Source: Pseudocercospora fijiensis CIRAD86 (taxonomy: Eukaryota > Ascomycota > Dothideomycetes > Mycosphaerellales > Mycosphaerellaceae). Taken from it: DNA of 64,000 nucleotides. Positions 47,325-59,104 of the stretch are shown here, one piece after another (positions within the stretch are counted from its first letter, which is position 1; each line of letters opens with the position of its first letter). The stretch lies in contig NW_006921533.1 of the NCBI RefSeq assembly GCF_000340215.1, positions 4,304,979 through 4,368,978 of the forward strand, given 5' to 3'. Both the position numbers and the translations under genes were made by a program. The notes beneath the pieces are model-generated. The model saw only the letters and a list, made by a program, of their open reading frames with translations, was not told where the DNA came from and made no database searches.

Positions 47325-47513
47325 TATTAGAGGCTATATGTGATTAGTATGTAACTAGGCCAAGTAAAGCTAGGGTCTTAGTGCCTTAGGCAGGGCTTAG
47401 CGCTTAGTAATAGGCTAACTTGCCTACCTTCCTCCCTCTCCTCCTAGTTCCTTATCGAATACTACCTGTACCTACTACTACCCTATCTACCTACTAATAT
47501 AACCCTTCTTACA
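47325..47513 (+). repeat. 3' LTR of element A
   Basis: 189 bp. It begins TATTAG (TG changed to TA) and ends CTTCTTACA, followed by the TSD aatat. Confidence 0.9.
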
Positions 47514-47518
47514 AATAT

Positions 47519-48652
47519 AGTTCGTCTAGTTTCTATAGGTAACGGCTATTATAAGCGTAGTAGTTAAGGTTCGCCTCGCTTAAAGGGTCGGAAAGATCGA
47601 GGAGTAACTTATTATCCGTAAGATCGACCCTAGCTAGCTTAGCTCTATATTTTTGCCTTTAGTTAATCTATTAATTGCTTAATCTTTTAAGCCCTAAGCC
47701 TTTCGAATAGCTTAATCCTTTTTAGCTTAGTCGGTATAGTATGTTTTATCCTTAGGCTCGTAGTATAGGTAAAGTTATAACTTATTCCTATAGGTATAGT
47801 AATAATAGTAGGTAAGGTTAATAATAGCGGCGCTAGCCGTCTTAGCGATAACTTTATCTTGCCCCTAATTTCCTTTTTTAACTAATAACAATATTACTAA
47901 TACGACCGCGCCGTCTTTTAATATATTATTAGCTCGTAGCGTAACGCTATTATTATTATTACTATTATTAGCCGCGCGTATACTATCCTCGCCGATTGCC
48001 TAGGCCTCGAGGCCTCGATAGAACGTACTAACGTAGGAATAAGAGGGGGTCTAAATATTAAGAGAAGGGCCTTATAGGGTACGCCGGTAAAGAGGTAGAT
48101 TCCTTAAAAGAGCAGGCGATTAGTTAGCGCGTCGTAGCGCGCTTATTGTCGCTATTATAGGGTAGTCTTATTATCTCTTACTAATAATTACTTGCTTCTA
48201 ATTAGTTAGCTAATAGTACCCTAGGGATACTATTAATCCTAGGTCTCTTTTAGCAATATTAGCGACATTATAGGCCCTTAGCCCTCTTTTTATTCCTTAT
48301 ACTAGTCTAATACTTATCTAGCAACTTAGTTATATCCTTAAAGGAGCCTTTAGCTTCCTAAAAGTCCTATTTAGGTAAGTAGCCCTACTATCTTAATAGG
48401 TACTCCTTCTTGCCTTGTCTAGTCCGATACTTTAGAATACGTTCTATAGACTATAGTTCTTTACTATCCGCTAGTATATCTTCATACTTAGTAGGGGCTT
48501 CTTTAGGGTCTCCGCGGTAGTAATATAGTTTAAGAAGGGAGATATAGAAGGTATTATAGATAGTATAGTATAGTAGGAGCTATAACTAGTAGGCCTAGCT
48601 ATTGCCCTTCGGTTCTCGGATTCGGAAGGGACTAATAAACTATAGTGCTAGT
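47519..48652 (-). pseudogene. Element C, 3' untranslated and chromodomain part (middle fragment)
   Basis: Resumes element C after A; the junction matches 38150 onward in B (ttcttctagtttctatagg). The chromodomain end of pol is at about 48450-48335. The region continues into the integrase C-terminus until the solo LTR at 48653. Confidence 0.82.
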
Positions 48653-48851
48653 TATAAGAAGGGTTATATTAGTAGGTAGATAGGGTAGTAGGGGTTAGTA
48701 TAGTATTCGATAGAGATCTAGGAGAAGAAGGAGGAGGAAGGTAGGCTAGTTAGCCTAACGCTAAGCGCTAAGCCCTACCTAAGGCACTAAGACCCTAGCT
48801 TCACTCGGTCTAGTTATATGCTAATTACGTATAGCCTCTTTAGCCCTAACA
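48653..48851 (-). repeat. Solo LTR inserted in element C
   Basis: 199 bp of the long LTR subtype. The flanks are ctagt (48648-48652) and caagt (48852-48856), a 4-of-5 match that may be an aged TSD. Element C's integrase reading continues across it. It probably arose by LTR-LTR recombination. Confidence 0.85.
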
Positions 48852-49078
48852 CAAGTTTAGGGCGTATTTTGCTATTAGTTTATAGGTGCTTACGGATACG
48901 GAGGTTCTTAGTACTAAGTATAACTATATTGCCTTACTTAAAGGTTATTAGCGTATAATGCTTATCGTAGTAGGTCTTTTAGTATTCTTAAGCCTTTATT
49001 AGCTTCTCGGCTATCTTAGCGTAGATTTCCCGTATCTTTTAAACCCTCTCGATAGCTACTAGTGTTTTAGGTACTAAG
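48852..49078 (-). pseudogene. Element C, integrase fragment (right fragment)
   Basis: Collinear with 39245-39475 in B (aggttcttagtgcttagtataac type sequence). The similarity stops at about 49078, so C is truncated on its 5' side. Confidence 0.8.
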
Positions 49079-49510
49079 GGACGGGAACTAATACTACTAC
49101 TACTACTAGTAGTAATAGTATAGGCAAGCGAGGGTAATATAACCTATAACAATATCGGCGGCTATATTTAGCAAGATAGGATAACAAGACTGTCGCTTAG
49201 GCTAATAACTAGAGCCCTATAATATAGGCATTATAGAAGTGTAACATAAATAATATGCTATACGAGGTTAATAGTATATCTACTATATAGAAGGAGGCCT
49301 CTTTTATAGGCTTAATCCCTAGCCTATATATATAGGGCCGGTTACTAGCTAATATCCCTCCCTTTCTTCGTATCTAACTAGATACGTTTTATATTACGCG
49401 CTAAAAACAAATAAACAGTTATATAGTTACCTTAGGTACCTTAGCTAAGGCTATTTTTAGAAACTCTGCAATAATACCCCCGGGGTAGTATTATTCCTAG
49501 ATTCTATTAA
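49079..49510. other. Unassigned AT-rich sequence with a palindrome
   Basis: RIP-like DNA between element C and element E1. It has a TATA-like run (49329-49340) and a 26-bp palindrome at 49470-49495, and could be an LTR or untranslated leader of a different element. Confidence 0.5.
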
Positions 49511-49929
49511 ATTTTAGACCCCGTAGTAGTTCGGGTTGGTTTGGTTTGGTTTACTAAGCCGAAGATCTAGTTTGATTTAGGTTGGTTTACTAAGCAACTA
49601 TAGGATTAGCTAGTTCGAACTATAGAATTTATCGGTTTCTAAGAAGTGTAAGAATATCTACGTAACTCGAAGCAAGCGCTTTATAAGATACGAGAGTGTA
49701 GCCGGTAGCGTAGCCGGTATTTTTTAGTTATAGGAAGGTACTTATATAACCCTAAATCTATAGACAATTAGCTAAGGGTACTAACTAATTAAAAGCATAT
49801 ATATATATATAAGCTATTATAGTTCAGTTTAGAAACTGCACTTATTAGGTATAAATTTTATCCTTTCGCTCGCTATTTAATTCCCTAACTGCTCGGTAGA
49901 ATGTTATTATCTAGATCTAGGTAGAACTT

Positions 49930-50440
49930 ATCGATTTCCCTAGAAGCCTTCTTTAAGAAGTTCTAACACTTTCTAACTAAACTATTCTCTAATATTAAGT
50001 ACTAGGATAGCTCCTCCCTCGGTATCGGTATAGTATATAAAAGAGCTCTAAGGCAGCTCTATACAACGTTCTACTAGTTACTCGCTATACTAAGGCCGAA
50101 TGCTAGTTCGTTCCTTAGAACTCTTAGTTATTTAGGAGATATTAAGGGTAGGGTAGGCAGTAACTTCGTATTATATAAGGAGGTAGAGGCTACTATAGAG
50201 GAGTCCTTTAACCTATAGAAGATAGTAAAAGATATAGAGGTAGCTGCAGGTCTAGGTACCTAGTTAAATTTCTAGTAGGTAGAGTATAAGGATATTTAGA
50301 GGGAGGATTAGGTAGAGTTACGAAGGCAGGTATATAATATAGTCTAGAAAACAGGGATAATGCCTATAACTATAAGCATTAGGCTCTTTAACCTTCCTTA
50401 TTTTTCCCTGTTTTCTTTTTATAAAAATCTAAACTAATAC
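49930..50440 (+). pseudogene. Decayed ORF a of element E1, function unknown
   Basis: Reads rightward with TAG/TAA codons but long open pieces (SLGIGIVYKRALRQL, then NASSFLRTLSYLGDIKGRVG, LYKEVEATIEESFNL). The same reading exists in E2 at 60010-60520. I do not recognise the family; it is Trp- and Leu-rich once RIP stops are allowed for. Confidence 0.45.
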
Positions 50441-50619
50441 AAATTAACCGGAATGTCTATCTTCTTTTAGTTCTTTAAAAAACTAGTAGCGTAGCTAGTA
50501 GCGTAGCCGGCAGCGTAGCTAGCAGCGTAGCCGGCCTTTTTACTCCTTAGTACTAACGGGATTTTCGAAGACTTCTATTCCGTACGGCTAATAAAGTATA
50601 CTATACTATATATATATAT

Positions 50620-51649
50620 ACTTAGAGAGTATTTAGAGCGCGGTATATAGCGCCGTATAATAGCGGCTTATTTCGTATATAGAAAAGCTTATAGACGATA
50701 CTACGAATATCCTTCCTACTAGAATATCTATCCTATCTAGTACTATCTCGAATATAGACATTCTAGCCTTTTAGAATCTAATCGAGTACTTTAAAATCCT
50801 TCTCTATAATCGTTATATACTTCGCGTAGATAGCTATAAGGTTAACCGCTAAAATAGTATTAGTATAGTCCGAAAAGAGGTAGAAGAGAAATATATATTC
50901 GAAGATACGAACTAGGTAGGCTTCTATAGCCTCTTAAAGGGCGTCTATCGTAGAAGCTTAGAAGCGAAGGTCTACTCTATAAACCTAGGCAATTTCGCGA
51001 ATAAGTCGTTAGAAAGGAGCTTTACGGATTAGGAGATTAGAACTCTTCTAATACTTCCGAATCTTCCGGAGGGCTATAGCTAAAGAAGGATTAGTAAAAA
51101 GATAGTAAGAATGCCGGCTACGCTACCGGCTACGCTACCGGCTACGCTACCGGCTATAAATAGGACTTACTTCCTAGGCGCTATCGACGCTTCGTACGAT
51201 TATTGCTACTAGTAGTAGAAGCGCTAGTCGTCGTCTTACGTAGAGCCTTACCTACCGTTATCTTACGCAGAGCCTTACTCGCGACGCTCTTTCTAGTACC
51301 GGAGCTAGCGGTAGTAGTAGTAGCCTTCTTACGTTAATATACTATACTCGTTCTACTATTTCCGGTCTTATTACAACCCGTAGAAGTAGTAGGTCCCTTC
51401 TTACGAGGCGTCGTAACTTAGTTAAGTAGACTCGGTATTATAAAAGTCGTCGAATTAAGGAAAAAAGTGCGTTATAAAGGTATACGAAAGCGCGCGCGGA
51501 GCGAGGGTATTATAGAGGTAGTAGATATAGAGCGTAGAGGTATAGGTATCGATACGAAGGTTAAATATAGCGAGAGAGGTAGTATCGCGGTATCGCTAAG
51601 CAATAGAGTAAGCGTCGCGTAAGCCTATATTATAGTAACGTTAGAGTAA
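50620..51649 (+). pseudogene. Decayed ORF b of element E1, with AGY-type repeats
   Basis: One frame runs across the CCGGCTACG tandem (51113-51160), where it encodes Ala-Thr-Gly-Tyr repeats, and ends at a TAA (51647-51649) after KVRYKGIRKRARSEG and IVTLE. The E2 copy keeps the last 67 codons open (61538-61741). The segment after the repeat is hydrophobic and unusual, so the assignment as coding is uncertain. No known family. Confidence 0.4.
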
Positions 51650-51850
51650 GGAAAGAAGGCAGATATACCTAAAAAAGGCAGGTACGGCAAACTTTAAAAT
51701 ATAGCCGGTATATATAGCTAGTATAGTAATAGGCGAAAGCCTCCTTTTAATAAATAGCCGGCGTAATAATAGTATCCTACTATAGTATAGATATTCTTTA
51801 GTAATGCCTTTACTAGCTATAGTAATCCTTATAAGTAACCTAGGCCTATT

Positions 51851-51950
51851 NNNNNNNNNNNNNNNNNNNNNNNNNNNNNNNNNNNNNNNNNNNNNNNNNN
51901 NNNNNNNNNNNNNNNNNNNNNNNNNNNNNNNNNNNNNNNNNNNNNNNNNN
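51851..51950. other. Assembly gap (100 N)
   Basis: Exactly 100 N. The flanks (cctaggcctatt / tatttagtagg) are 48 bp apart in copy E2 (61961-62008), so the true gap is probably about 48 bp. Confidence 0.99.
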
Positions 51951-52019
51951 TATTTAGTAGGAAAAGGCCTACTACCGTCTCTATATGCCGGCTACGAGTG
52001 CCGGCTATTGCTCTAAATT

Positions 52020-53390
52020 CAACTCCGCCCTATCTCGGAGGCTAAGGTACCGAGCGGAAACCCTATAGCTTATATTTACTCGGTTATCGCGGAGCGATTA
52101 TAGGTAAGGTATTAGAAAAGAGTATAAAAAGTACGAGAAGAGTATCCTAGGATATATATCGTAAGTAAATAAGAGTAGTACGCCTAGTTATTTATATAGT
52201 ACGTTACTCTATATAACTAGGAGCCTATATTATCTTATACTTCGCTTATAAGACCTCGACTCTACTAGTATACTATCGATCTCCTCCTCGGTCGCTAATA
52301 CGCTATCTTAATTCTTCTTCGAGTTGCCGGACTTAGTATATATCTATAGCTATATAATAGCGCTACGTATTATAGAGAATTTCTCGTTAAAGTTTCTCTC
52401 TCGTAGGCTTGCTATCTACCTCGTAGTATAGAGGATTAAAGTACTAATACTAAAGAATCTCCTTATAGTTAGGATACTAGGGCTCCTTAGGACCTTTATA
52501 TTTTAGGTCTAAATAGAGACGTATTATAAACGTTCTATCGCCCTTTCGCTTACTACCCGCTAGGTCGCGATATACAAAGAAACTAATCTAAATATAGCTC
52601 GTCTCTATAATAGCCGGGTAAATATAGAGCGCTAGGTTTCTACTTCGTACCTTAGATTTACTAGGGACGGCGCGGAGATAAAATTAGAAATATAGCCGGT
52701 ACCTATAGCCGGTAAAAGGATGCGAAAATAGGCCTCCTCCTAGGTTAATCTAACGACTAAATACAATTTCTAACTAATCCGCTATAAACCGACGCCGAAT
52801 TTTAGCTAGAAGCTATATATCTTTATTTTAAAGAGTAACCCGCTTCGTATAGATAGCAAGGAGGTTTAAAAGCTTAAGCTCGATTACGAGAAATACCTCC
52901 GTAGCTTTCTAAAGAGTACTAATCGCCTTAGCCGTAAATCGTATACTAAACCGAAAATCTAATATAATTTCTCGGACGAGTCGCTAAAAGGGAGTCTTAG
53001 AGATAAAAAGCTCGGTCCCTCTTTTGTTTTAGAAAAGCCGGATCTAGCGAAAGGTAATAGTACCTAGTTTAAAGCGCCGCTTCTTTATCGTCGAGTCCTA
53101 CCTTATTCCCTTTTTTTAATAGAAAGATAACTTTTCTTTATAATAGCCTTCGTCCGCCTACTTTTTTTAGCCTTCTCCTATCTATCTAAAGCCTTCTTAC
53201 TTTTCGGTACTATTTTCCGAGGAATCCCTTTCCTTCGTATATATTATAGAGAGTCTTACTCTTCCGATATCTCGTTCTCGCTATAGTCTCCCTATACTTA
53301 GCTTGCTTTACCCTTGCCTTTTAGCCTCTAAAGATATTTATCTATACGTTTAGGCGACGAGGGTATATCGGTAGGACCTAGAAAATTAAT
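52020..53390 (+). pseudogene. Decayed ORF c of element E1, function unknown
   Basis: A long rightward frame with only RIP-type stops: SSTPSYLYSTLLY, FFFELPDLVYI, ENFSLKFLSRRLAIYLVV, then TRDGAEIKL. It is matched in E2 at 62090-63420. The second half is Lys/Arg-rich. I recognise no domain. Confidence 0.45.
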
Positions 53391-53749
53391 AAGTATATAA
53401 TTGTAAGGAGACATTTATACTTCTTACCTTTTAGAAGAAATAGTCTTCTATTAAACCGCCTTAGTAGGTTATCGTTAGATTCGTATAAAGGATAGTAGCT
53501 TAAGGAAGGGGAAGTAGCCGGCTTAGGAAGGCCTAAAGAGCCGAATCCTTAAGGTATATTCGTCTTTAAGAATATAGGGAAAGGGAAGAAGGAGAGGAAG
53601 AGCGAATAGAGAATTAGAAATAGTCTATAGGTAAGCGGGATAGGTTACTATAGTAACTAGTCTATTTAGGTTCTAGGAATTCGGAATATATAAAAGATAT
53701 ATACCGGCTATATACGCCGGCTACGTTACCTTCTATATAAACGCTTCGT

Positions 53750-56650
53750 CTCCTTAAAGCTACTCTAAGCCTATATACGTTTCTACTTCTCGACCCGGTA
53801 TTACCTTCTACTTCCGCCCTCCTCCTCTTCGTTATCGCTAATTAGGGTTTCGCTTAGACTAAATTTCGTATTCTCTTCGCGCTCCTAGGTTTCTTCGATC
53901 TTAAGGTTTTCTAATTCCTCGATTAAGTCCTTTAGTATAATCTTAAGTATCCTACCTTAGCGACTCTAGTAAAGGAGATAGTATCGGAATACTATAATAG
54001 ATTCGAAGGTAGTAGGCGAGTATATTCGATTAAAGCGGCCCTAGTAACGAGCGATACTAAAAGACTTCTTATAGCCTATACCTACGCTTAGTATAGCGAG
54101 GACGTCCCGAGCGACCGACGCTATCGTTAGAAACTTAGGCTCTAACCGCTACTATATAGCGAGAATATCGTCTCCGAATTCGTCTAGAAGACCGGTAAGA
54201 TCTAGAGATTATTAGCCCTCTTTCCGAGCCTATAGGTTTAGTACTTATCTACGTACCGATAGAGATCGAACTCTTCTTTATTTACTTTAGTAGTTGCTTC
54301 TTCTTCTACCTCTACTTCCTACCTACGAAACAGGTATAATATCGGAGCCTTCTAAATCTTCTTTTTCTTTATAGGAGCTGTATTTAGACTAGTTTCTTTC
54401 CGACGCTCGTAGAATATCTTTTCTAGAATAGTCTAGTAATACTTAGGCTATTCCTCGTCCCCCTTCTATTCTAGCTTCTACTAGTATATATCCTTTTCTA
54501 CTAGGTTAAGTAAGTACGTAACGCTATAGATATCCCTAAACAACTAAAAGGTAGTACTATAATATTTATATAACTTAGTATAGGAGGTGTCTATAGCTTT
54601 CGTTATAGCTACTTTCTAGAGAACGCTCTTCTTAGCTAGCTTAGCTACGGTTTCGTCGAGCTTATTAAAGAGCTAGTTATAGTACGTAAAGATAAGGTAG
54701 ATCGTCGGTCCTCGGGTTCTTCTAATCGTAGTAGTAACCTTCGCGTAATGCTTACTAATATCGACGAGATACTCTACTTAGCGCTATTCGGCGGTAGTAA
54801 GCGCGAGCTACTTAATACCCTCGGAGCTCTAATAGATCTCGAGAGCGGTACGTAAAGTATATCCCCTCGTAACTATATAGAAAGTCGAATCGAACCGGGT
54901 CTTAACGTCTTAGGTAAAACAGAGTAGGCGCTAAGGAGGCCGCTTTTACTATCGCTTATTCTATACGATATTCTAGGTATCGGTTTTTAGGCGCTCGATT
55001 AGGTTCTTTTAAATAGCCTCGAATCGGTTATATCTCTATAAGCTCGAGTTCGTATATATTGCTAGACGACAAAGCTAGAGAAAAAGAGTTAGAACTATAC
55101 TAGGTTACCGGCTATAGGTACCGGCTACGGACAAAAGTTATACCTTATATAAAACGAGAGCGAGGCTTTCTACCTTATCCTATCTTATTACTATAACGAG
55201 TTTCTCGACTTTCGACTTTGCTTTATCCTTATCTAGGATCTTCTATTAGTCGTCGTTTAATAGTATAATTTTAAGCGTCTTAAAGAGGGCTCGGATCGCG
55301 ATTTAAACTATATAAGCGAGGTAGGGAAACTTCTATAGGGATATAACTAGTAACGACGTTAGCTCTAATTTAATAGGGCTAGGGCTATTACTAGGCTCCT
55401 CTTTATTATTATTATCGTACGTATTATCGTACGTATCCGGAATCGTAGCGAGCTTAATATTCGGAAGATTAAGCTAGATTATAGACCTTATAATCTCCTC
55501 TACGTACTCGACCCTATCGATACGATTAGTAATTTTAAAGATATATACGAGTAAATTGTATATATAACGCCTTATATAATATTCGATTATTACTAGCGTT
55601 ATCCGTAGTAATCGAGATTAGTTTCGTTATTACGCTAACCCTATCTATTTCCGTATAGATAAGCTTCGCTATATCCTTACTAGTATAGGAACCTAGAATT
55701 CTAGGGAATCCGATTATAAGTTCCTAGAGTTTCTAATCCGAATTAATAAAGTATAGTATAATCGAGAGGAAGGAGGCTCTTATAGTCCGGCTTAACTAGC
55801 TATCGATAGCAATAGCTACTCGGCGAGTATTACGGAAGATCTCCCGAATATCGTCTAACGTAGCCTCTTTATTCTTTTCGAATATAATACGCTAGGTTGT
55901 TGCGCCGAGAAATAGGGGAGGCTAGTTTATAAGATATAGGTATATCTTCTATATAGACTCCCTTTCGTAGAAATCTTCTAAAAGACCGTTTATAGCTAGT
56001 ATTTCGTTTACTAGTTGCTTAAGGTCTTCGGGGGAGAAATTGGTAGCCTTTAATCCTAGAGCTTCCTTAAGCGTAGCCTATAATAATTAGCTAGATCTCT
56101 ACGGTTAATTAAAGTAGCCGGTAGCTATAGCCGGTATTTTAGAAGACGTACCTCTTTCTAGAACGCTATATCTATATTAACTCTTCTCTCTCTTTAAGAT
56201 TTCCGATACTGTTTAGAATAGAGATAGTTCGTAGGCGATAAGTTTCTATCCCCTAGTTTCGGGTATTTTAAGATTAAACCGTAGAAGTTATAGACAATTA
56301 CTAGTTAATCTTTAAGTCGAGAAGTCGTATAACGGTGCAATGCCCCCTCTATAAAGAACTTCTAGAATATATCCGTTCGCTCCTTACTACCCTATCGTAT
56401 CGAGTACTTCCGGAGTTTATACTCCTTCGAACGTAAGTATAAAGGGAACTATATCTTATAGACCTATTAATTAAACTGCTCTATATACTCGGGTTTCTAA
56501 AGATACGCCTAGCTAGCCTTTTCGAAGATTTCCGGATTAATACTCGATATTCTTATATTTCCGAATAACCTTCTACTTAGACTCTATAAAGGTAAGGACT
56601 AGGTAGTAGTACCCTATAATAAATTCCTACTACTAGGATTCGGAGAGGAT
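53750..56650 (-). pseudogene. hAT-family transposase of element E1
   Basis: Read leftward, the frame shows hAT landmarks despite stops. A catalytic-domain start (RRVAIAIDS, about 55840-55800) is followed by a SFLSIILYFI segment. LISITTDNASN lies at about 55620-55590, which is the conserved TDNASN region. A mid-protein segment (KAIDTSYTKLYKYYSTTF) lies near 54580. A C-terminal hATC dimerisation region at about 54250-53920 carries SVARDVLAILSVGIGYKKSFS. TAG replaces Trp at expected places. The N-terminal end (BED-type finger expected) is not clear. Confidence 0.7.
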
Positions 56651-56989
56651 AAATCTAGCCCTAATCGTCGTCTAGGACTTAATAGGCTCGAAGGTAAGTA
56701 TACGACCTCCTTTCGACGTTGTCGTAATCTTGCTCGTATACTAGACTATTTCGACTATCGTCTCGTTATTATCCTTTCTAGTATAGCGCCTAGTATATAT
56801 ATAATGTTAGTCGGTATGTTTTAAAGTTTCGTACGGTAAGGTAAGGACTTAGGAGTAGTAGATATATACTAGTAGCTATAGGGAAACACCCTTTCTTTTA
56901 TAGTATCGTATCGTTAGGAACAGCTAGGTAGTAAATGGCTAGCTACCTTTTTTTTTGTTTCCTAGCTATCTAACTACTAGATTTTTTTT

Positions 56990-58460
56990 CCTAGCTACCC
57001 TAGCTAGCCTAACTACTAGAATTTCTTTCCTAGCTACCCTAACTATCTGAATTTTGCCTTCTATACGGCGGCTCTTTCCTACTAACGGAACCGAGCTACT
57101 ATATCTAACGAATCTAAGCTCGTTTTTAGTCTTAATCTATCCTCTTTCGGTATAAGATACTCGATAAGTAAATGCTTAGGCCGAGTCTAACTACGAAACC
57201 TAAGACTAACTAATAGCTCTATTAACTAATCCTAATCCTCGAACTCCTTCCGCTTCTTAGTAAAGACTTTAAAGAGCGCTCGAGCTTCGTCGGGTATCTA
57301 TAGAGTAGTCGAGATAAAGCTATATTACTAAAATAGGTAATCCTTCGGAGGCTTATATAGAGATTTAGAGAATTCTAACGCTAACCTATCCTACTAGTAG
57401 CTTAGATTCCGGATATAAGCCCTCTCTACCTTAGTAAAGATTTTATATAGTAGTAGTACTCTGCCCTCGAGAAACGCTTTCTGTTTAACTATTAGTATCT
57501 ACCGGCTACGAACGCCGGCTATATATACCGAGTATAGAATAATTACCTATACCCCTTCCTTACTTAGTAATACTTCTACCGTCCCTAGATACCTAGCCCC
57601 GATCGTATTAATCGCAAGCTACTTTGCCTTTATAGACGTAAAGGCTTCGCTCTAATACTAATAAAGAAACTTCTACTCTATATCGAGGATATAAAGACGA
57701 CTAGTCTCGATTCTAATCCTTACTAGCTTTTTGTAATAGCTTTAACTATGATTTTCTAGATTAATAGGACTTATGCCTTAGCCCTTTACTAGTATCTCGT
57801 CTTTTTAACTGTACTCGATCTACTCCTAGCGCTTATCGTCTATAGCGTTAGGCCCTAAGACTATACCTATTACTAGATTAATATAGGGTATCTCCTCGCT
57901 TTTTTCAGTTCCTTTATTCGTAGTATTAAGCTCTATCGCGGTATCCTAAACTCTAGTATTGTTATTTTCGGCTATCTAAACATCTCCGTTACTATCGGTC
58001 GTATCGATAGAGGTAGCGGCTATAGGGCTAAATGCTATTAGACTTTAGTTAACGTCTTAAAGAAAAATATACCGGCTATAGCTGCTAGCTATAGTTGCCG
58101 GCTATAGCTGCCGGCTATAGCTACTAGCTACGGCCGCTAGCTAGATTAACTTACGCTACTAGAACTTTACGCTCGAAAACTAGCTGTAATTCTTTCCTCC
58201 TCTTAGCCTTTACTTAGGTTGTCTTCTTATTCTAACCTTTACTTTTTTCTATAGGCGCTAGCTATCGATAGAATGCCTTATTCCGCGCCTTTCTTCTCTT
58301 ATCCTTAGCTTTTTTATCCTTATCTATCTTCTCTTTTCTCTCGCGGTCTCGTACGGAATTCTTCTTCGTAGAGTACTCCTTTTTAGTCTTACGCTTTTTA
58401 GTTAGATACTTAGGTAAAACAAAGTCGCGGTCTTTAGTTCTATCTTCTATTTAGCGCGCG
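56990..58460 (-). pseudogene. Decayed ORF d of element E1, function unknown
   Basis: Read leftward from about 58460, it starts Lys/Arg-rich (KKRKTKKEYSTKKNSVRDRE), a likely nuclear or nucleic-acid-binding region. It continues with protein-like pieces (NLVIGIVLGPNAIDDKR, then AKQLAINTIGARYLGTVEVL, KIFTKVERAYIRNLS, IEYLIPKEDRLRL). It lies upstream of the transposase on the same strand and could be an accessory protein or part of it. No family recognised. Confidence 0.4.
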
Positions 58461-58619
58461 GCGCGCTTCTCTCTTACTATTATAAGGAAAAGGGGTAGGG
58501 GCGTAGTATATAGTAGTTATTATCGGTATAGGTATAAAGGAAGAAGTTAAAAGGTATAAGAATATCGCGAAGCCCTAATTGTTGCCGCCTACGTAACGTT
58601 ATATAGGTAAGCTTTTGTA

Positions 58620-58940
58620 ACTACGGCAACTACGCCCCGGTAATAGCAACTACGCCCTAGCAATAGCAACTACGCCCTAGCAACGGCAACTACGCCCTAG
58701 TAACGGTAACTACGCCCTAGCAACGGCAATAGAGCATAGTAAATATAACCTAGTAACTATTATAGCCGGCAATCGTAGCCGGCAGTCGAATAAGAGTATC
58801 CTTATAGTAAAACTATGCCCTAGTAACGGTAACTACGCCCTAGTAACGGTAAAAGAGCGTAGTAAATATAACGGAGTTACTATTATAGCCGGCAATCGTA
58901 GCCGGCAGTTAAATAAGAGTATCCTTATAGTAAAACTAAT
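58620..58940. repeat. Subterminal tandem repeats of element E1
   Basis: A 20-bp unit (ctacgccctagcaacggcaa) is repeated about six times at 58625-58735. A longer unit, with atagccggcaatcgtagcc then agtatccttatagtaaaact, occurs twice (about 58762-58820 and 58885-58940). Such arrays near an element end are typical of transposase-binding subterminal repeats; that role is inference. Confidence 0.8.
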
Positions 58941-59104
58941 ATAGTCCCTAGTTCGAACTAGGAATCTATATAGTTCGAAAAAACTAAACCGGAACTAGGG
59001 AGCTAGTTCGCCGCTAAGAAACTAAACTATATACGTTTAGCTAGTAGTAGGCAGAGTAGATTCTTAACTCTCTAAAAGAGTACGAAGTCTCTATTTAAAT
59101 ACTA

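Larger units (their letters stand above)
33156..47513 (+). mobile_element. Ty3/Gypsy chromovirus-type retrotransposon A (RIP-mutated, interrupted by B)
   Basis: LTRs at 33156-33344 and 47325-47513, both 189 bp and in direct orientation. The target-site duplication is aatat on both sides. Between them, in order, are gag with a zinc knuckle, protease, reverse transcriptase, RNase H, integrase and chromodomain, all full of stops. Element B sits at 37434-44565 inside it, splitting RNase H from the integrase. Without B and its TSD copy the element is 7,221 bp. A primer-binding site may start at 33345 (tagtattcgatct; tgg mutated to tag by RIP). Confidence 0.92.
49511..59104 (-). mobile_element. Large hAT-like multi-ORF DNA transposon, copy E1
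   Basis: Starts with (t)agaccccgtagtagttcggg, shared with copy E2. The strand given is that of the transposase. Content by position: rightward decayed ORFs at 49930-50440, 50620-51649 and 52020-53390, a leftward hAT transposase at 56650-53750, another leftward ORF at 58460-56990, and tandem repeats near the right side (58620-58940). A degenerate version of the left end's gtttNgtttNNctaagc motif occurs inverted at 58980-59040. The exact right end is not resolved; it is at or beyond 59104, where element F begins. A 100-base N gap lies at 51851-51950. Confidence 0.7.
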
